The notes under the pieces were generated by a model that did not search any database, was not told where the DNA came from, and saw only the letters and a list, made by a program, of their open reading frames with translations. A program made the position numbers and the translations under genes. A DNA stretch of 64,000 nucleotides from Accumulibacter sp. (GTDB lineage Bacteria > Pseudomonadota > Gammaproteobacteria > Burkholderiales > Rhodocyclaceae), in contig NZ_JAMTDV010000092.1 in NCBI RefSeq assembly GCF_023806565.1, positions 16,671 through 80,670 of the forward strand. Reading direction: 5' to 3'. Shown here in pieces: positions 28,872 to 37,748 of the stretch; within the stretch, counting starts at the first letter, position 1, and every line of letters starts with the position of its first letter.

Positions 28872-29556
28872 AGCGGAGGGCCAGTCGTTGCGGGTCGGCG
28901 CCGAGGAAGTAGCTCGCCCGCAGTCGCCACATCAGCAGAATCGTGCGCCACACCCCATGCTTCTCCCAGCGTCGCCCGGAAGTGATGACTCGCTCGCCCA
29001 GGCAGGCAGGGCGTCCGTACCGCTGCAGCCGCTTCGACAGGGCAATGTCTTCCATCAGTGGCAATTCGGGGTAGCCGCCGACGCCACGGAAGGCGTCGCG
29101 ACGAACGAAAATCGCCTGATCACCGGTGGCGATCCCGGTCAGTCGCGAGCGCCAGTTCATCATGCGCGCGACGACGCGCAACAGCGGCGAGCGACCGTCG
29201 ATGCACACGTCGAAGCGGCCCCAGGCCGCGCCGGCCAGGATGGCGCCGCGGATCAGCGCGTCGGCCGCCGCGGGCAGTCGGGTATCCGCGTGCAGAAACA
29301 GCAGCACTTCTCCCCGGCTCTCCTTCGCGCCGACATTCATCTGCAGAGCACGGCCACGCGGCGAGGAGAGCAGGCGGTCGGCCAACGGTCCAGCGAGCAT
29401 CGCAGTGCCGTCACTGCTCCCGCCATCCACCACCAGCACTTCGGCACCACGCAGCCGGAATTCCTGGAGAGTCGCCAACTGGGCGCGGATCGTCGCCGCT
29501 TCGTCGAGGACGGGAAGAATCAGTGAAAGGAAGGGCCGGTCGGTATCGGTATTCAT
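28846..29556 (-). CDS. Family 2 glycosyltransferase, TIGR04283-type (arsenosugar-associated)
   Basis: A 236-residue GT-A glycosyltransferase. The nucleotide-sugar motifs are SLILPVLDEAATI at the N-terminus, VVDGGSSDGT and FLHADTRLP. The acceptor-side signature GIATGDQAIFVRRDAFRGVGG(YP) and the conserved end HGVWRTILLMW match TIGR04283. It is the first gene of a three-gene unit with tightly overlapping frames. The arsS-type gene lies 13 kb away, so the set is split in this chromosome. Confidence 0.9.
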   Translation of the reverse strand: MNTDTDRPFLSLILPVLDEAATIRAQLATLQEFRLRGAEVLVVDGGSSDGTAMLAGPLADRLLSSPRGRALQMNVGAKESRGEVLLFLHADTRLPAAADALIRGAILAGAAWGRFDVCIDGRSPLLRVVARMMNWRSRLTGIATGDQAIFVRRDAFRGVGGYPELPLMEDIALSKRLQRYGRPACLGERVITSGRRWEKHGVWRTILLMWRLRASYFLGADPQRLALRYGYRPPRR

Positions 29557-29780
29557 CGCCCACGGGCAAACATTCGGCGCCAGTCCTGTCGACGAACCGG
29601 CCGAGCTTCGATTCTGGGGCCTGCGCGGCGAACGATCAAGTTCGGCAGCTTTCGTCGGCAGCTTCGGTCGCGCCGCAAGCCGGTGTGGCGGGTCCTTCCG
29701 TTTGACTGCCTCGCCCCGGCACCGGATACTTGAAAGAAAGGTTTTGCCAACCGAATTGAGGCAGGAAGCGAGAGGAGATT

Positions 29781-30599
29781 ATGGAGCACGATGGAGGAAC
29801 ACCGCCGACGGATTTCTCCAGGCCTTTTCCGGTGCCGGGAACCGACCTCCAGCCCGAGGATCGCTTCGGGGTGGCGCTGGTCCTCGGCGTCGGCCGCGCA
29901 CGCCAGGTATTTCGCTGGATCGCGCCGGCGAGTTTCCTCATGGGATCGCCGCCCGACGAGGCCGAGCGCGGCAGTTCCGAGCTGCTGCACGAAGTAAGAC
30001 TGAGTCGTGGCTACTGGCTCGCCGACACGGCCTGCACGCAAGCCTTTTGGCAGGCGGTCTGGCCGGTGAATCCGAGCCATTTCCCGGATCACCCGCAGAA
30101 TCCAGTCGAAAACGTGAGCTGGCACGATGCGCAGGGCTTCCTCGCCGAGTTGAACCGCCTGCGGCCAGGGCTGCGCGCCCGCCTGCCAAGCGAGGCCGAA
30201 TGGGAGTACGCCTGCCGCGCCGGAACGACGACGGCGTTCTCGTTCGGTGACCGGATCACCACCGAGCAGGTGAACTACAACGGGGATTACCCGTGCGCTG
30301 GCGGCGAGAAATCCCTTCATCGTCGACGCACGCTACCCGTCGCCTCGCTACCGCCCAACGGCTGGGGTTTGTACGAGATGCACGGCAATGTCTGGGAATG
30401 GTGCGTCGACTGGTACGAGCCATACCCGGCGACCAGCCAACTCGACCCGCGCGGGCCGCGCCTCGGCAAGATGCGGGTGCTGCGCGGCGGCACCTGGAGC
30501 GATCCGGCGCGCTACGCGCGCTCCGCCAATCGCAGCCGCATCGAACCAGCGTACCGGCCCCTCAGCAGTGGATTCCGGATCGTTCTCGGAGACCACTGA
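29781..30599 (+). CDS. FGE-sulfatase-domain (SUMF1-like) protein lacking the catalytic cysteines
   Basis: A 272-residue protein with the formylglycine-generating-enzyme fold. Family marks are present: ASFLMGSPPDE, NPVENVSWHDAQGF, RLPSEAEWEYACRAG, MHGNVWEWCVDWY, RVLRGGTW and SGFRIVL. The true enzyme carries a cysteine pair in the segment between GG(S/T)W and GFR; here that segment (about residues 236-266) has no cysteine. It is therefore probably not the sulfatase-activating enzyme but one of the many paralogues with carbohydrate-binding or other roles. GAGAGGAGATT stands upstream of the ATG. It is a single gene, divergent from the glycosyltransferase operon. Confidence 0.87.
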   Translation: MEHDGGTPPTDFSRPFPVPGTDLQPEDRFGVALVLGVGRARQVFRWIAPASFLMGSPPDEAERGSSELLHEVRLSRGYWLADTACTQAFWQAVWPVNPSHFPDHPQNPVENVSWHDAQGFLAELNRLRPGLRARLPSEAEWEYACRAGTTTAFSFGDRITTEQVNYNGDYPCAGGEKSLHRRRTLPVASLPPNGWGLYEMHGNVWEWCVDWYEPYPATSQLDPRGPRLGKMRVLRGGTWSDPARYARSANRSRIEPAYRPLSSGFRIVLGDH

Positions 30600-30809
30600 C
30601 GCCCGCATCTCCTAGACGCAGGAGAGTGGCGAGAGTGCGGAATTTTCCCTTTGCCGGCCAACTCCTGAGGTAGCGATGGGAATACAATCTGTCGCCGATT
30701 GACCTTCCAGAGATTGCCCGCCACGATAGCCATGCGTGCGTGTCGTGGAACAGATCGCCAATGGTGGCGGTCAACCGGCTGCTTTGCAACGGCTCGTTCC
30801 AGATAGGAC

Positions 30810-33800
30810 ATGGACTCGATGAGCATCGAAAACGAAGAACCACCAAAAAAACAAAGGCGCCCGACTTCGAGAAGAACCGTTGCCGCGGCGGCAACGCCAG
30901 CCAGCCAGTCCTCGCACGCCGTCCGGGTTGACGAGCGGCCCTTCCTGGTCGGCATCGGCGCCTCGGCCGGCGGCCTGGAAGCACTCAGGATGCTGTTGCC
31001 GAGCCTGCCGAAGAATCTTGGGCTGAGCTACGTGGTCGTGCAGCATCTGTCGCCCACCTATCGCAGCATGATGTCGCAGTTGCTTGGCCGCGAGACGACC
31101 ATGCCGGTCCGAGACATCGAGGACGGCATGTCGCCAGAACCGAATACGGTCTACATCACGCCACCAAACCGCAACCTGACGCTGACGGCAGGCCATTTCC
31201 GCCTCGTCGAACCGGCCCGCGAGTCGATGCCGAAGCCGTCGGTTAACCGTTTTTTTGCTTCGCTCGCCGAAGAAGTCGGCGACTCGACGATCGGCATCAT
31301 CCTTTCCGGAACCGGTTCCGACGGCGCCTCGGGAATCCACGCGATCAAGGCGGCCGGCGGCTTCACGTTTGCCCAGGACCCCGAGTCAGCTAAGTACAAT
31401 GGCATGCCGCAGTCGGCGATCGACACCGGCAGCGTGGACTGGATCCTCCCGCCCGAGAACATGGGCGCCGAAATCAGCCTGATCGTCCTCAATCGCGGGC
31501 TGATCCCGGTCGCGACGCAGGCAGCGAGTGCTCCGGCGACGCTGAAGACCTTGCTCGGCAAGGTGCGCAGCCGCACCAAGGTCGATTTTTCGCAATACAA
31601 GGAGCCGACGCTGTGGCGGCGCATCGAGCGGCGCATGGCAGCCAACCACGTCAGCACCTTGCTCGATTACCTGCAGGTGGTCGACCAGACGCCGGTCGAA
31701 CTCGACAAGCTGTGCAAGGACATCCTGATCTCGGTCACCGCCTTCTTTCGCGACACCGATGCTTTTGCCCGGCTCGAGCGGGTGGTGGCCGATATTCTCG
31801 CCAGCAAGCAGCCGGGGGACGACATCCGTGTCTGGGTCGCGGGTTGCGCGACCGGCGAGGAGGCGTATTCGCTGGCCATTCTCTTTTCCGAGCGTCTGGG
31901 CGCGTCGTTTGATCAATACCGTCTTCAGATTTTCGCCACCGACATCGACCTCGATGCCATGGCGCTGGCGCGGCGGGGTGTCTATTCGGCGTCGAGCCTG
32001 GCGCACATGGACCGCGGCCGGATTCGCGCCAACTTCACGCCGCACGGTGATCGCTACGAAATCAACAAGAACCTGCGCGATGTGGTGATCTTCGCCCGCC
32101 AGGATCTGGTCCAGGATCCGCCGTTCCTCCGCCTCGATCTGGTCAGCTGCCGCAATGTGCTGATCTATTTTCAGAGCGAGTTGCAGGCGCGACTGCTCTC
32201 GGTTTTCCATTACGCGCTAAATCCGGGCGCCTACCTGTTTCTCGGCAAGTCGGAGGGGATCTTTCAGCAGGAAGCACTTTTCGCCGTGATTGACAAGGAT
32301 GGTCGCCTGTATCGTCGGCATGGCGTGACGACTCGCCCGCCGCTGCTCCGCACCGAAATGCAACTCCCAGCCGCTGGTCTGAACCAGCACCAGAAGACGA
32401 GCAAGCCGACTACCCCGCTCGGTTTCGAGAGCATCCTGCTCGAGGCCGCCGGCCGCTATTTCATTCCGACCAGCATCCTGGTCAACAGCAAGTTCGAAAT
32501 CCTCCACATTCACGGCGACGCCAGCCGGTTGCTCAACGTATCTGCCGGCCGGCCGGCGTTTGACCTGATCTCGCTGATCCGCCGCGAATTGCGTACCGAG
32601 GTGCAGGTCCTGATGCGCCAGGCGCAGGTCAGGCAGACCGTGGCCAACGGCCGTCCCCGGCACATCAAGGCGCTCGACTCCAATCGTGGGCTTCGCCTCT
32701 CGATCCATCCGGTTTCGGTGGCTGGCAGCGAGGGTCTGTTCATGGTCAGCATCGAGTGGATCGTGCCGCCGACCGGCAAGAATTCGGTCGAGGACAGCAC
32801 CACCGTCACCGACAAGGAACTCGAAGACGAACTGGCTGCCACGCGCGAACACTTGCAGACGCTGGTCGAGGAACTGGAAACTTCGAACGAGGAGATGCAG
32901 GCGCTGAACGAGGAGATTCAGGCGTCGAACGAGGAGATGCAGGCGTCGAACGAGGAACTCGAGGCGTCCAACGAGGAACTGCAGTCGACCAACGAGGAAC
33001 TGGCGACGGTCAACGAGGAGTTGCAGATCAAGACCGCCGAGACGCAGGAACTCAACATCGAGCTGGAATGCATCCAGAACAGCGTTGACTACCCCTTGCT
33101 GGTGCTTGATCGCAATAGCTGCCTGCAACGCTTCAACAGCGCAGCAGCACGACTCTTCAAGCTCGGGGCGGTACAGGTCGGACGCCCTCTGCGCGAGTTG
33201 CCGTTTGCGCAGGAGATGCCGGACCTGGTCGCCGACAGCCAGAAAGTGATCGACACCCAGAACGCGATTGACCGTCAGATCGTCAATGCCAACCGGCGGC
33301 ACTACGCGCTGCACATCGCGCCACTGTTGCGCGATCCGCAGCGCATCGCCGGGGTGATCCTGCTCTTTGCAGACAACACCAGCCTGTATGAAGTCGAGCG
33401 CTCGGCACGCGTAACGCAGGTCAGGCTGCTCGCCGTCATGAACAATTCGGTCTCACTGATGGCGGTCAAGGATCCGTCCGGACGCTACCAGTTTGCCAAT
33501 CCGAAGTTTGAACAGACCTTCGGCTTTTCCCCCGGAGAGATCATCGGCAAGACGGATCTGCAGGTGTTTCCGCAGGCGGTCTGCGATCACTTCCGCGAGC
33601 GCGAGTTGGAAGCGATCCGTCTGCGCAAGGAAATCGAGCGGGAGGAAACGCTGCCGCTGGCCGCCGGCAATTGCCACTTTCTCGCCGTTCGCTTCCCGCT
33701 CTTTGACGATGATGGAGCAATCACCGGCATCTGCTTCCAGGCTACCGACATCACCGCCCGCAAGCGCGCCGAGGAGCGCTTGCGACTGTCCGCTCTGGTA

Positions 33801-35438
33801 TTCGAGCGAGCCTCCGAGGGAGTCATGGTAACCGACGCCCAACAGCGGATTCTGACCATCAATGATGCCTTCACCAATCTCACCGGCTTCACCCGGCAGG
33901 AGGTCGTCGGCAAGAAGCCGAGCATCCTGCGCTCCGAGAAGACCCCGCCGCAGTTCTACGTCGACATGTGGGAAAAGGTCAACCGTCTCGGCGTCTGGCA
34001 AGGCGAGATCTGGAATCACCGCAAGAGCGGTGAGCCCTTTCTCGAATGGTTGTCGATCAATACGGTCAAGGATCAGGACGGCAACGTGGTCAACTACGTC
34101 GGGATGTTCAGCGACATCACGAAAGTGCGCGAGTCGCAGCAGCGCGTCGAGTATCTGGCGACACACGATGAACTGACAGGACTGCCCAACCGGGCGCTGT
34201 TCAACGACCGGCTGCAACTGGCCCTGGCCCGCGCCGAACGCTCACATGCGAGCATCGGCGTGGTGTTCATCGATCTCGACAACTTCAAGGTGGTGAACGA
34301 TACCCTTGGCCATGTCACGGGTGACAAGCTGCTCAGGCAGGCGGCGATCCGGCTGCTCGACAGCGTGCGCGCCGAGGACACGGTCGCGCGACTGGGTGGT
34401 GACGAGTTTGTCGTCCTGCTCGAGGCGGCCGATCGGCGCGAGGCGACGAGCACCGCAGAACGCGTGCTCAGCGCCTTGAGCGCCAGCTACCAATTCGAAG
34501 AGCACGAATGCTTCGTAAGTGCCAGCATCGGCCTGAGCATGTTCCCGGAAGACGCGGCCGACGCCACTACGCTGATGCGCAATGCCGATTCGGCGATGTA
34601 TCGGGCCAAGGATCACGGCAAGAACGCCTTCCGCTTTTTCACTGCCGATCTCGCCAACCAGGCGACGCGGCGCTTGGCGCTGGAGACCGGACTGCGCCGG
34701 GCCATCGAAAGCGGCGAGTTGTTCGTTCATTACCAACCGCAGGTAAATCTCGAAACGCAGCGAGTGATCGGGGCGGAGGCACTGGTGCGCTGGCTGTGCG
34801 ACGGCGAGGTAGTCGAACCGGTGGTGTTCATTCCGGTGGCCGAGCAGAGCAACCTGATCGTGGCGATCGACGAATGGGTACTCGGTGAAGTCTGCCGGCA
34901 GATCGGCGCATGGGACCAGATGGGACTGCCGCCGGTGCGAGTCAGCGTGAACATTTCGGCACGCCACTTCCGCAAGGAAGGAATGGCCGCCGATCTGATG
35001 CAGATCATCGACGCGCATGGCGTCCCGCCGCAGCGCTTGTGCATTGAAATCACCGAGAGCGTGCTGATGGATTTCGACCGGGCCCAGCGCATGCTCGCCG
35101 AACTGGTCGAATTTGGTCTGACGATCAGCATCGACGACTTCGGCACCGGCTTTTCGTCGCTCTCTTACCTCAAGCGCTTCCCGATTCACGAACTGAAGAT
35201 CGCCCGCAGCTTCATCGATGGCATCTCGATCAACGCCGACGACCGTGCGATCGGTGCGGCGATCATTGCACTGGCACGGCACCTGGGTATGACCGTCGTT
35301 GCCGAGGGCGTCGAGGCATCCGATCAGCACAGCGAACTCGACGCCTCCGGATGCCACAACGGCCAGGGCTATCTCTATGCCTATCCCTTGTCGCCGGACG
35401 TGTTCGGCGAGTGGTTGCGCGCCCGCAACCTGCACTGA
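30810..35438 (+). CDS. CheB-CheR-PAS-GGDEF-EAL multidomain signalling protein
   Basis: A 1542-residue cytoplasmic protein. Order: CheB methylesterase (about 45-230, triad S52, H79, D171); CheR methyltransferase (about 245-505, SAM motif WVAGCATGEEAY); a linker; a coiled coil (about 665-755) of seven-residue repeats such as EEMQASN; three PAS regions (about 760-860, 870-985, 995-1108); GGDEF (G1196-F1200) with an RxxD inhibitory site at 1187-1190; and EAL (E1323-A-L, with DDFGTGFSSL and VVAEGVE). All four catalytic sites look intact, so it could add and remove methyl groups on chemoreceptors and make and degrade c-di-GMP. There is no CheB receiver domain and no che gene nearby. The ATG at 30810 is used; another lies three codons later. 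Confidence 0.95.
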   Translation: MDSMSIENEEPPKKQRRPTSRRTVAAAATPASQSSHAVRVDERPFLVGIGASAGGLEALRMLLPSLPKNLGLSYVVVQHLSPTYRSMMSQLLGRETTMPVRDIEDGMSPEPNTVYITPPNRNLTLTAGHFRLVEPARESMPKPSVNRFFASLAEEVGDSTIGIILSGTGSDGASGIHAIKAAGGFTFAQDPESAKYNGMPQSAIDTGSVDWILPPENMGAEISLIVLNRGLIPVATQAASAPATLKTLLGKVRSRTKVDFSQYKEPTLWRRIERRMAANHVSTLLDYLQVVDQTPVELDKLCKDILISVTAFFRDTDAFARLERVVADILASKQPGDDIRVWVAGCATGEEAYSLAILFSERLGASFDQYRLQIFATDIDLDAMALARRGVYSASSLAHMDRGRIRANFTPHGDRYEINKNLRDVVIFARQDLVQDPPFLRLDLVSCRNVLIYFQSELQARLLSVFHYALNPGAYLFLGKSEGIFQQEALFAVIDKDGRLYRRHGVTTRPPLLRTEMQLPAAGLNQHQKTSKPTTPLGFESILLEAAGRYFIPTSILVNSKFEILHIHGDASRLLNVSAGRPAFDLISLIRRELRTEVQVLMRQAQVRQTVANGRPRHIKALDSNRGLRLSIHPVSVAGSEGLFMVSIEWIVPPTGKNSVEDSTTVTDKELEDELAATREHLQTLVEELETSNEEMQALNEEIQASNEEMQASNEELEASNEELQSTNEELATVNEELQIKTAETQELNIELECIQNSVDYPLLVLDRNSCLQRFNSAAARLFKLGAVQVGRPLRELPFAQEMPDLVADSQKVIDTQNAIDRQIVNANRRHYALHIAPLLRDPQRIAGVILLFADNTSLYEVERSARVTQVRLLAVMNNSVSLMAVKDPSGRYQFANPKFEQTFGFSPGEIIGKTDLQVFPQAVCDHFRERELEAIRLRKEIEREETLPLAAGNCHFLAVRFPLFDDDGAITGICFQATDITARKRAEERLRLSALVFERASEGVMVTDAQQRILTINDAFTNLTGFTRQEVVGKKPSILRSEKTPPQFYVDMWEKVNRLGVWQGEIWNHRKSGEPFLEWLSINTVKDQDGNVVNYVGMFSDITKVRESQQRVEYLATHDELTGLPNRALFNDRLQLALARAERSHASIGVVFIDLDNFKVVNDTLGHVTGDKLLRQAAIRLLDSVRAEDTVARLGGDEFVVLLEAADRREATSTAERVLSALSASYQFEEHECFVSASIGLSMFPEDAADATTLMRNADSAMYRAKDHGKNAFRFFTADLANQATRRLALETGLRRAIESGELFVHYQPQVNLETQRVIGAEALVRWLCDGEVVEPVVFIPVAEQSNLIVAIDEWVLGEVCRQIGAWDQMGLPPVRVSVNISARHFRKEGMAADLMQIIDAHGVPPQRLCIEITESVLMDFDRAQRMLAELVEFGLTISIDDFGTGFSSLSYLKRFPIHELKIARSFIDGISINADDRAIGAAIIALARHLGMTVVAEGVEASDQHSELDASGCHNGQGYLYAYPLSPDVFGEWLRARNLH
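32870..33040 (+). repeat. In-frame tandem heptad repeats (about 21-base unit) inside the CheB/CheR fusion
   Basis: About seven to eight imperfect copies of a 21-base unit coding for EE(M/I/L)QASN-type heptads. Copies in the middle are nearly identical at the DNA level (gcgtcgaacgaggag recurs). They form the signalling-helix coiled coil between CheR and the first PAS. Such repeats are known in CheB/CheR-PAS proteins; here their near-identity could allow slippage. Confidence 0.8.
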
Positions 35439-35446
35439 GCAGTGAG

Positions 35447-35472
35447 GTCGGGTCGCGGCCACCGCGCCCGAC
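35447..35472. terminator. Strong GC hairpin between convergent genes
   Basis: GTCGGG-T-CGCGG-CCA-CCGCG-CCCGAC folds into an 11-base-pair stem with one bulged T and a 3-base loop. It starts 9 bases after the stop of the CheB/CheR fusion and lies before the end of the opposing phosphatase gene. There is no T run, so it may be a bidirectional terminator or an mRNA-protecting hairpin. Confidence 0.5.
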
Positions 35473-35528
35473 TGCATGTTCCGCGTTGCCGCCGACTGCC
35501 GGCAAGCACGCTTTCCAGCCGGTCCCGA

Positions 35529-36077
35529 TCAGTTCATGCGGTCGAACTCGGCGGGGCTATCGTTGCCAGAGCAACCGTCCTCTCCCGCGGCGGCCTCGGC
35601 CTCCTCCCTGAGTCGCTGCTCAAGGCTTTCCATCAGTCCGTTGGCGGCGTCCTCGATCATGTCCAGCACCAGATCGAAACCGTGCCCGAGGCCGTAATAG
35701 GGATCCGGGACTTCATCGTCGTCGAAGTTCTTCGAATAGCTCATGAACAATCCGAGGCGATCATGCTTGTCCGGAGGACAGATCCGTTTAAGAACCGACA
35801 GGTTGTTGTGGTCCATCGCCAGGATCAGGTCAAAGTAGTCCAGATCCTGTGCGGCCACTTTGCGAGCGCGCATGTTCGACAAATCGTACTGGCGAACCGC
35901 CGCCGCACGCTGTGTGCGCTGATCCGGTGCTTCGCCGGCATGATAACCGTGCGTACCTGCCGAATCGACCTCGATCCTGTCCTCGAGATTCTTCCGACGC
36001 AGGATCCCACGAAAAACCCCTTCGGCCGTCGGCGAGCGACAGATGTTCCCCATGCACACGAATAGAACCTTGATCAC
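35529..36077 (-). CDS. Low-molecular-weight protein tyrosine phosphatase
   Basis: A 182-residue phosphatase. The P-loop CMGNICRS gives nucleophile C8 and R14, and the general acid lies in VPDPYYG. The C-terminus is extended by about 25 Glu/Ala/Asp-rich residues beyond the usual end. I prefer the GTG at 36077, which begins IKVLFVCMG as in the family; the frame stays open 16 codons further to a GTG at 36125. In Gram-negatives such enzymes often act with tyrosine kinases of polysaccharide export, but no such genes are here. Confidence 0.9.
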   Translation of the reverse strand: MIKVLFVCMGNICRSPTAEGVFRGILRRKNLEDRIEVDSAGTHGYHAGEAPDQRTQRAAAVRQYDLSNMRARKVAAQDLDYFDLILAMDHNNLSVLKRICPPDKHDRLGLFMSYSKNFDDDEVPDPYYGLGHGFDLVLDMIEDAANGLMESLEQRLREEAEAAAGEDGCSGNDSPAEFDRMN

Positions 36078-36290
36078 TGTTCGCTTTCCCGACGCATTCC
36101 CCGAAACCGTTGTTGCCTCGCCCACCGATCAGCCTTCCGCAGCAGACCCGGAGCACTCATCCGCAAGACGGCTACGCCGCAGCCAGCCACAGCGAAGGGT
36201 CCATCATCCGTCGAAAAGGTCCTCTTTGCAAGATAGCGTCGGCTGCGAGCCCGCCAGCGAGCTGCGGTTGCGACGGCAGCAGGCCAGCGC

Positions 36291-37748
36291 TCAACGCGTT
36301 CCCGGAGTCGCCTTTGTACGGACTTTCGTACTGCGCAGCGGCTTGTCCGTGGACCGCGAGACGGACTTGTCGACCGGGCGTGACCGGCGCCGGTTCGGCT
36401 CGCTGGCGTGCTGGTCGGCATACGGATTTGCCGACACGTTGAACTGGATCTGCAGCGGAGTTCCCTGCAATCGGAAGACCTCGCGAAAGTGATGCTCCAG
36501 ATAGCGCCGATACGACTCGGGGATCTTGTCCAGCGCATTGCCATGAATCACGACCAGGGGAGGATTGCGGCCGCCCTGGTGCGCATAGCGCAGCTTTGGA
36601 CGGAACAGACCACTGCGCGGTGGCGCTTGGCGGGCAACGGCGTCGATCAATGCCCGCGTCAGCCTGGGAGTCGGCAGATCGGCAGTCGCCGCCAGGTAGG
36701 CGGCGTCGACCGAACGGAAGAGCGCTTCCAGGCCCTGTCCCTTGAGCGCCGAGACATAGTGTAATCGGGCAAAATCGAGGAACGCCAGTCTCCTTTCGAG
36801 CGCTCCCTTGATCTGGTCGCGGACATAGGCATCGAGTCCGTCCCACTTGTTCACCGCAATCACCAGTGCGCGGCCGGCTTCGTGGATGAAGCCGCCGATG
36901 TGCGCGTCCTGGTCGGCAATGTCCTGCCGCGCGTCGACCACCAGAATCACCACCTGCGCTTCCTCGATCGCTTGCAGCGTCTTGATTACCGAGAACTTCT
37001 CGATACTTTCGAAAACCTTGCCGCGACGTCGCAGACCGGCCGTGTCGATCAGCGTGTAGCGGCGGCCGCCGCGTTCGAAATCGACTTCGATGGCATCGCG
37101 AGTGGTTCCGGGCTGGTCGAAGGCAATTACCCGATCCTCGCCAAGCAGTGCGTTGACCATCGTGCTCTTGCCGACATTCGGTCGACCGACGATGGCCACC
37201 TTGATCACAGTGTCCGCCCCCTGCCCTTCGCTCCCAGCAGCCTCTCCGCCCCCCTTGCCGTAGGGTTCGAGCGCCTGCTCGATCAGGGCGCGCACCCCCT
37301 CGCCGTGCGCTGCCGAAATGGCGAAGGGTTCGCCGAGGCCAAGTTCGTGGAAGTCCGCGACGATCAATCCCGGACTCGTTCCCTCGGCCTTGTTCACCGC
37401 GACGAAAACCGCGCGTCCCGACCTGCGCAGGCGATCGGCAATTTCCCTGTCGAGCGCCGTTACCCCGCTGCGACCATCGACCACGAAGAGCACGACGTCC
37501 GCCTCGTCGATCGCCTGTTCGGTCTGTCGCGCCATGCGGTCCATGACCCCGTCCTTGGCGAGCGGCTCGAAGCCACCGGTGTCGATCACCAGATACGGTT
37601 TGCTGCCGAGCCGACCGTGGCCGTAGTGGCGGTCGCGGGTGAGGCCGGGAAAATCGGCGACGAGCGCATTGCGAGTTCCGGTCAGCCGGTTGAACAGTGT
37701 CGACTTGCCGACATTGGGTCGCCCGACCAGAACGACGCTGGGTTTCAT
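36291..37748 (-). CDS. der: GTPase Der (EngA), 50S ribosome assembly
   Basis: A 485-residue GTPase with two G domains in tandem: the first with GRPNVGKST at residues ~9-17, the second repeating GRPNVGKST about 190 residues on. A C-terminal KH-like domain follows. It works in late assembly of the large ribosomal subunit. The C-terminal tail is basic (RRRS, KATPGTR). Its ATG overlaps the bamB stop by four bases (ATGA at 37745-37748). The same frame remains open far upstream, but that part is antisense-like noise over bamB. It is the last gene of the hisS-yfgM-bamB-der run. Confidence 0.97.
   Translation of the reverse strand: MKPSVVLVGRPNVGKSTLFNRLTGTRNALVADFPGLTRDRHYGHGRLGSKPYLVIDTGGFEPLAKDGVMDRMARQTEQAIDEADVVLFVVDGRSGVTALDREIADRLRRSGRAVFVAVNKAEGTSPGLIVADFHELGLGEPFAISAAHGEGVRALIEQALEPYGKGGGEAAGSEGQGADTVIKVAIVGRPNVGKSTMVNALLGEDRVIAFDQPGTTRDAIEVDFERGGRRYTLIDTAGLRRRGKVFESIEKFSVIKTLQAIEEAQVVILVVDARQDIADQDAHIGGFIHEAGRALVIAVNKWDGLDAYVRDQIKGALERRLAFLDFARLHYVSALKGQGLEALFRSVDAAYLAATADLPTPRLTRALIDAVARQAPPRSGLFRPKLRYAHQGGRNPPLVVIHGNALDKIPESYRRYLEHHFREVFRLQGTPLQIQFNVSANPYADQHASEPNRRRSRPVDKSVSRSTDKPLRSTKVRTKATPGTR

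Noticed and set aside
29781-30599. Calling the gene a sulfatase-modifying enzyme
   Set aside because: The cysteine pair needed for catalysis is missing from the conserved segment.
32870-33040. Repeat array resembling a CRISPR or satellite
   Set aside because: It is an in-frame coding repeat of heptads in a coiled coil, without spacers.
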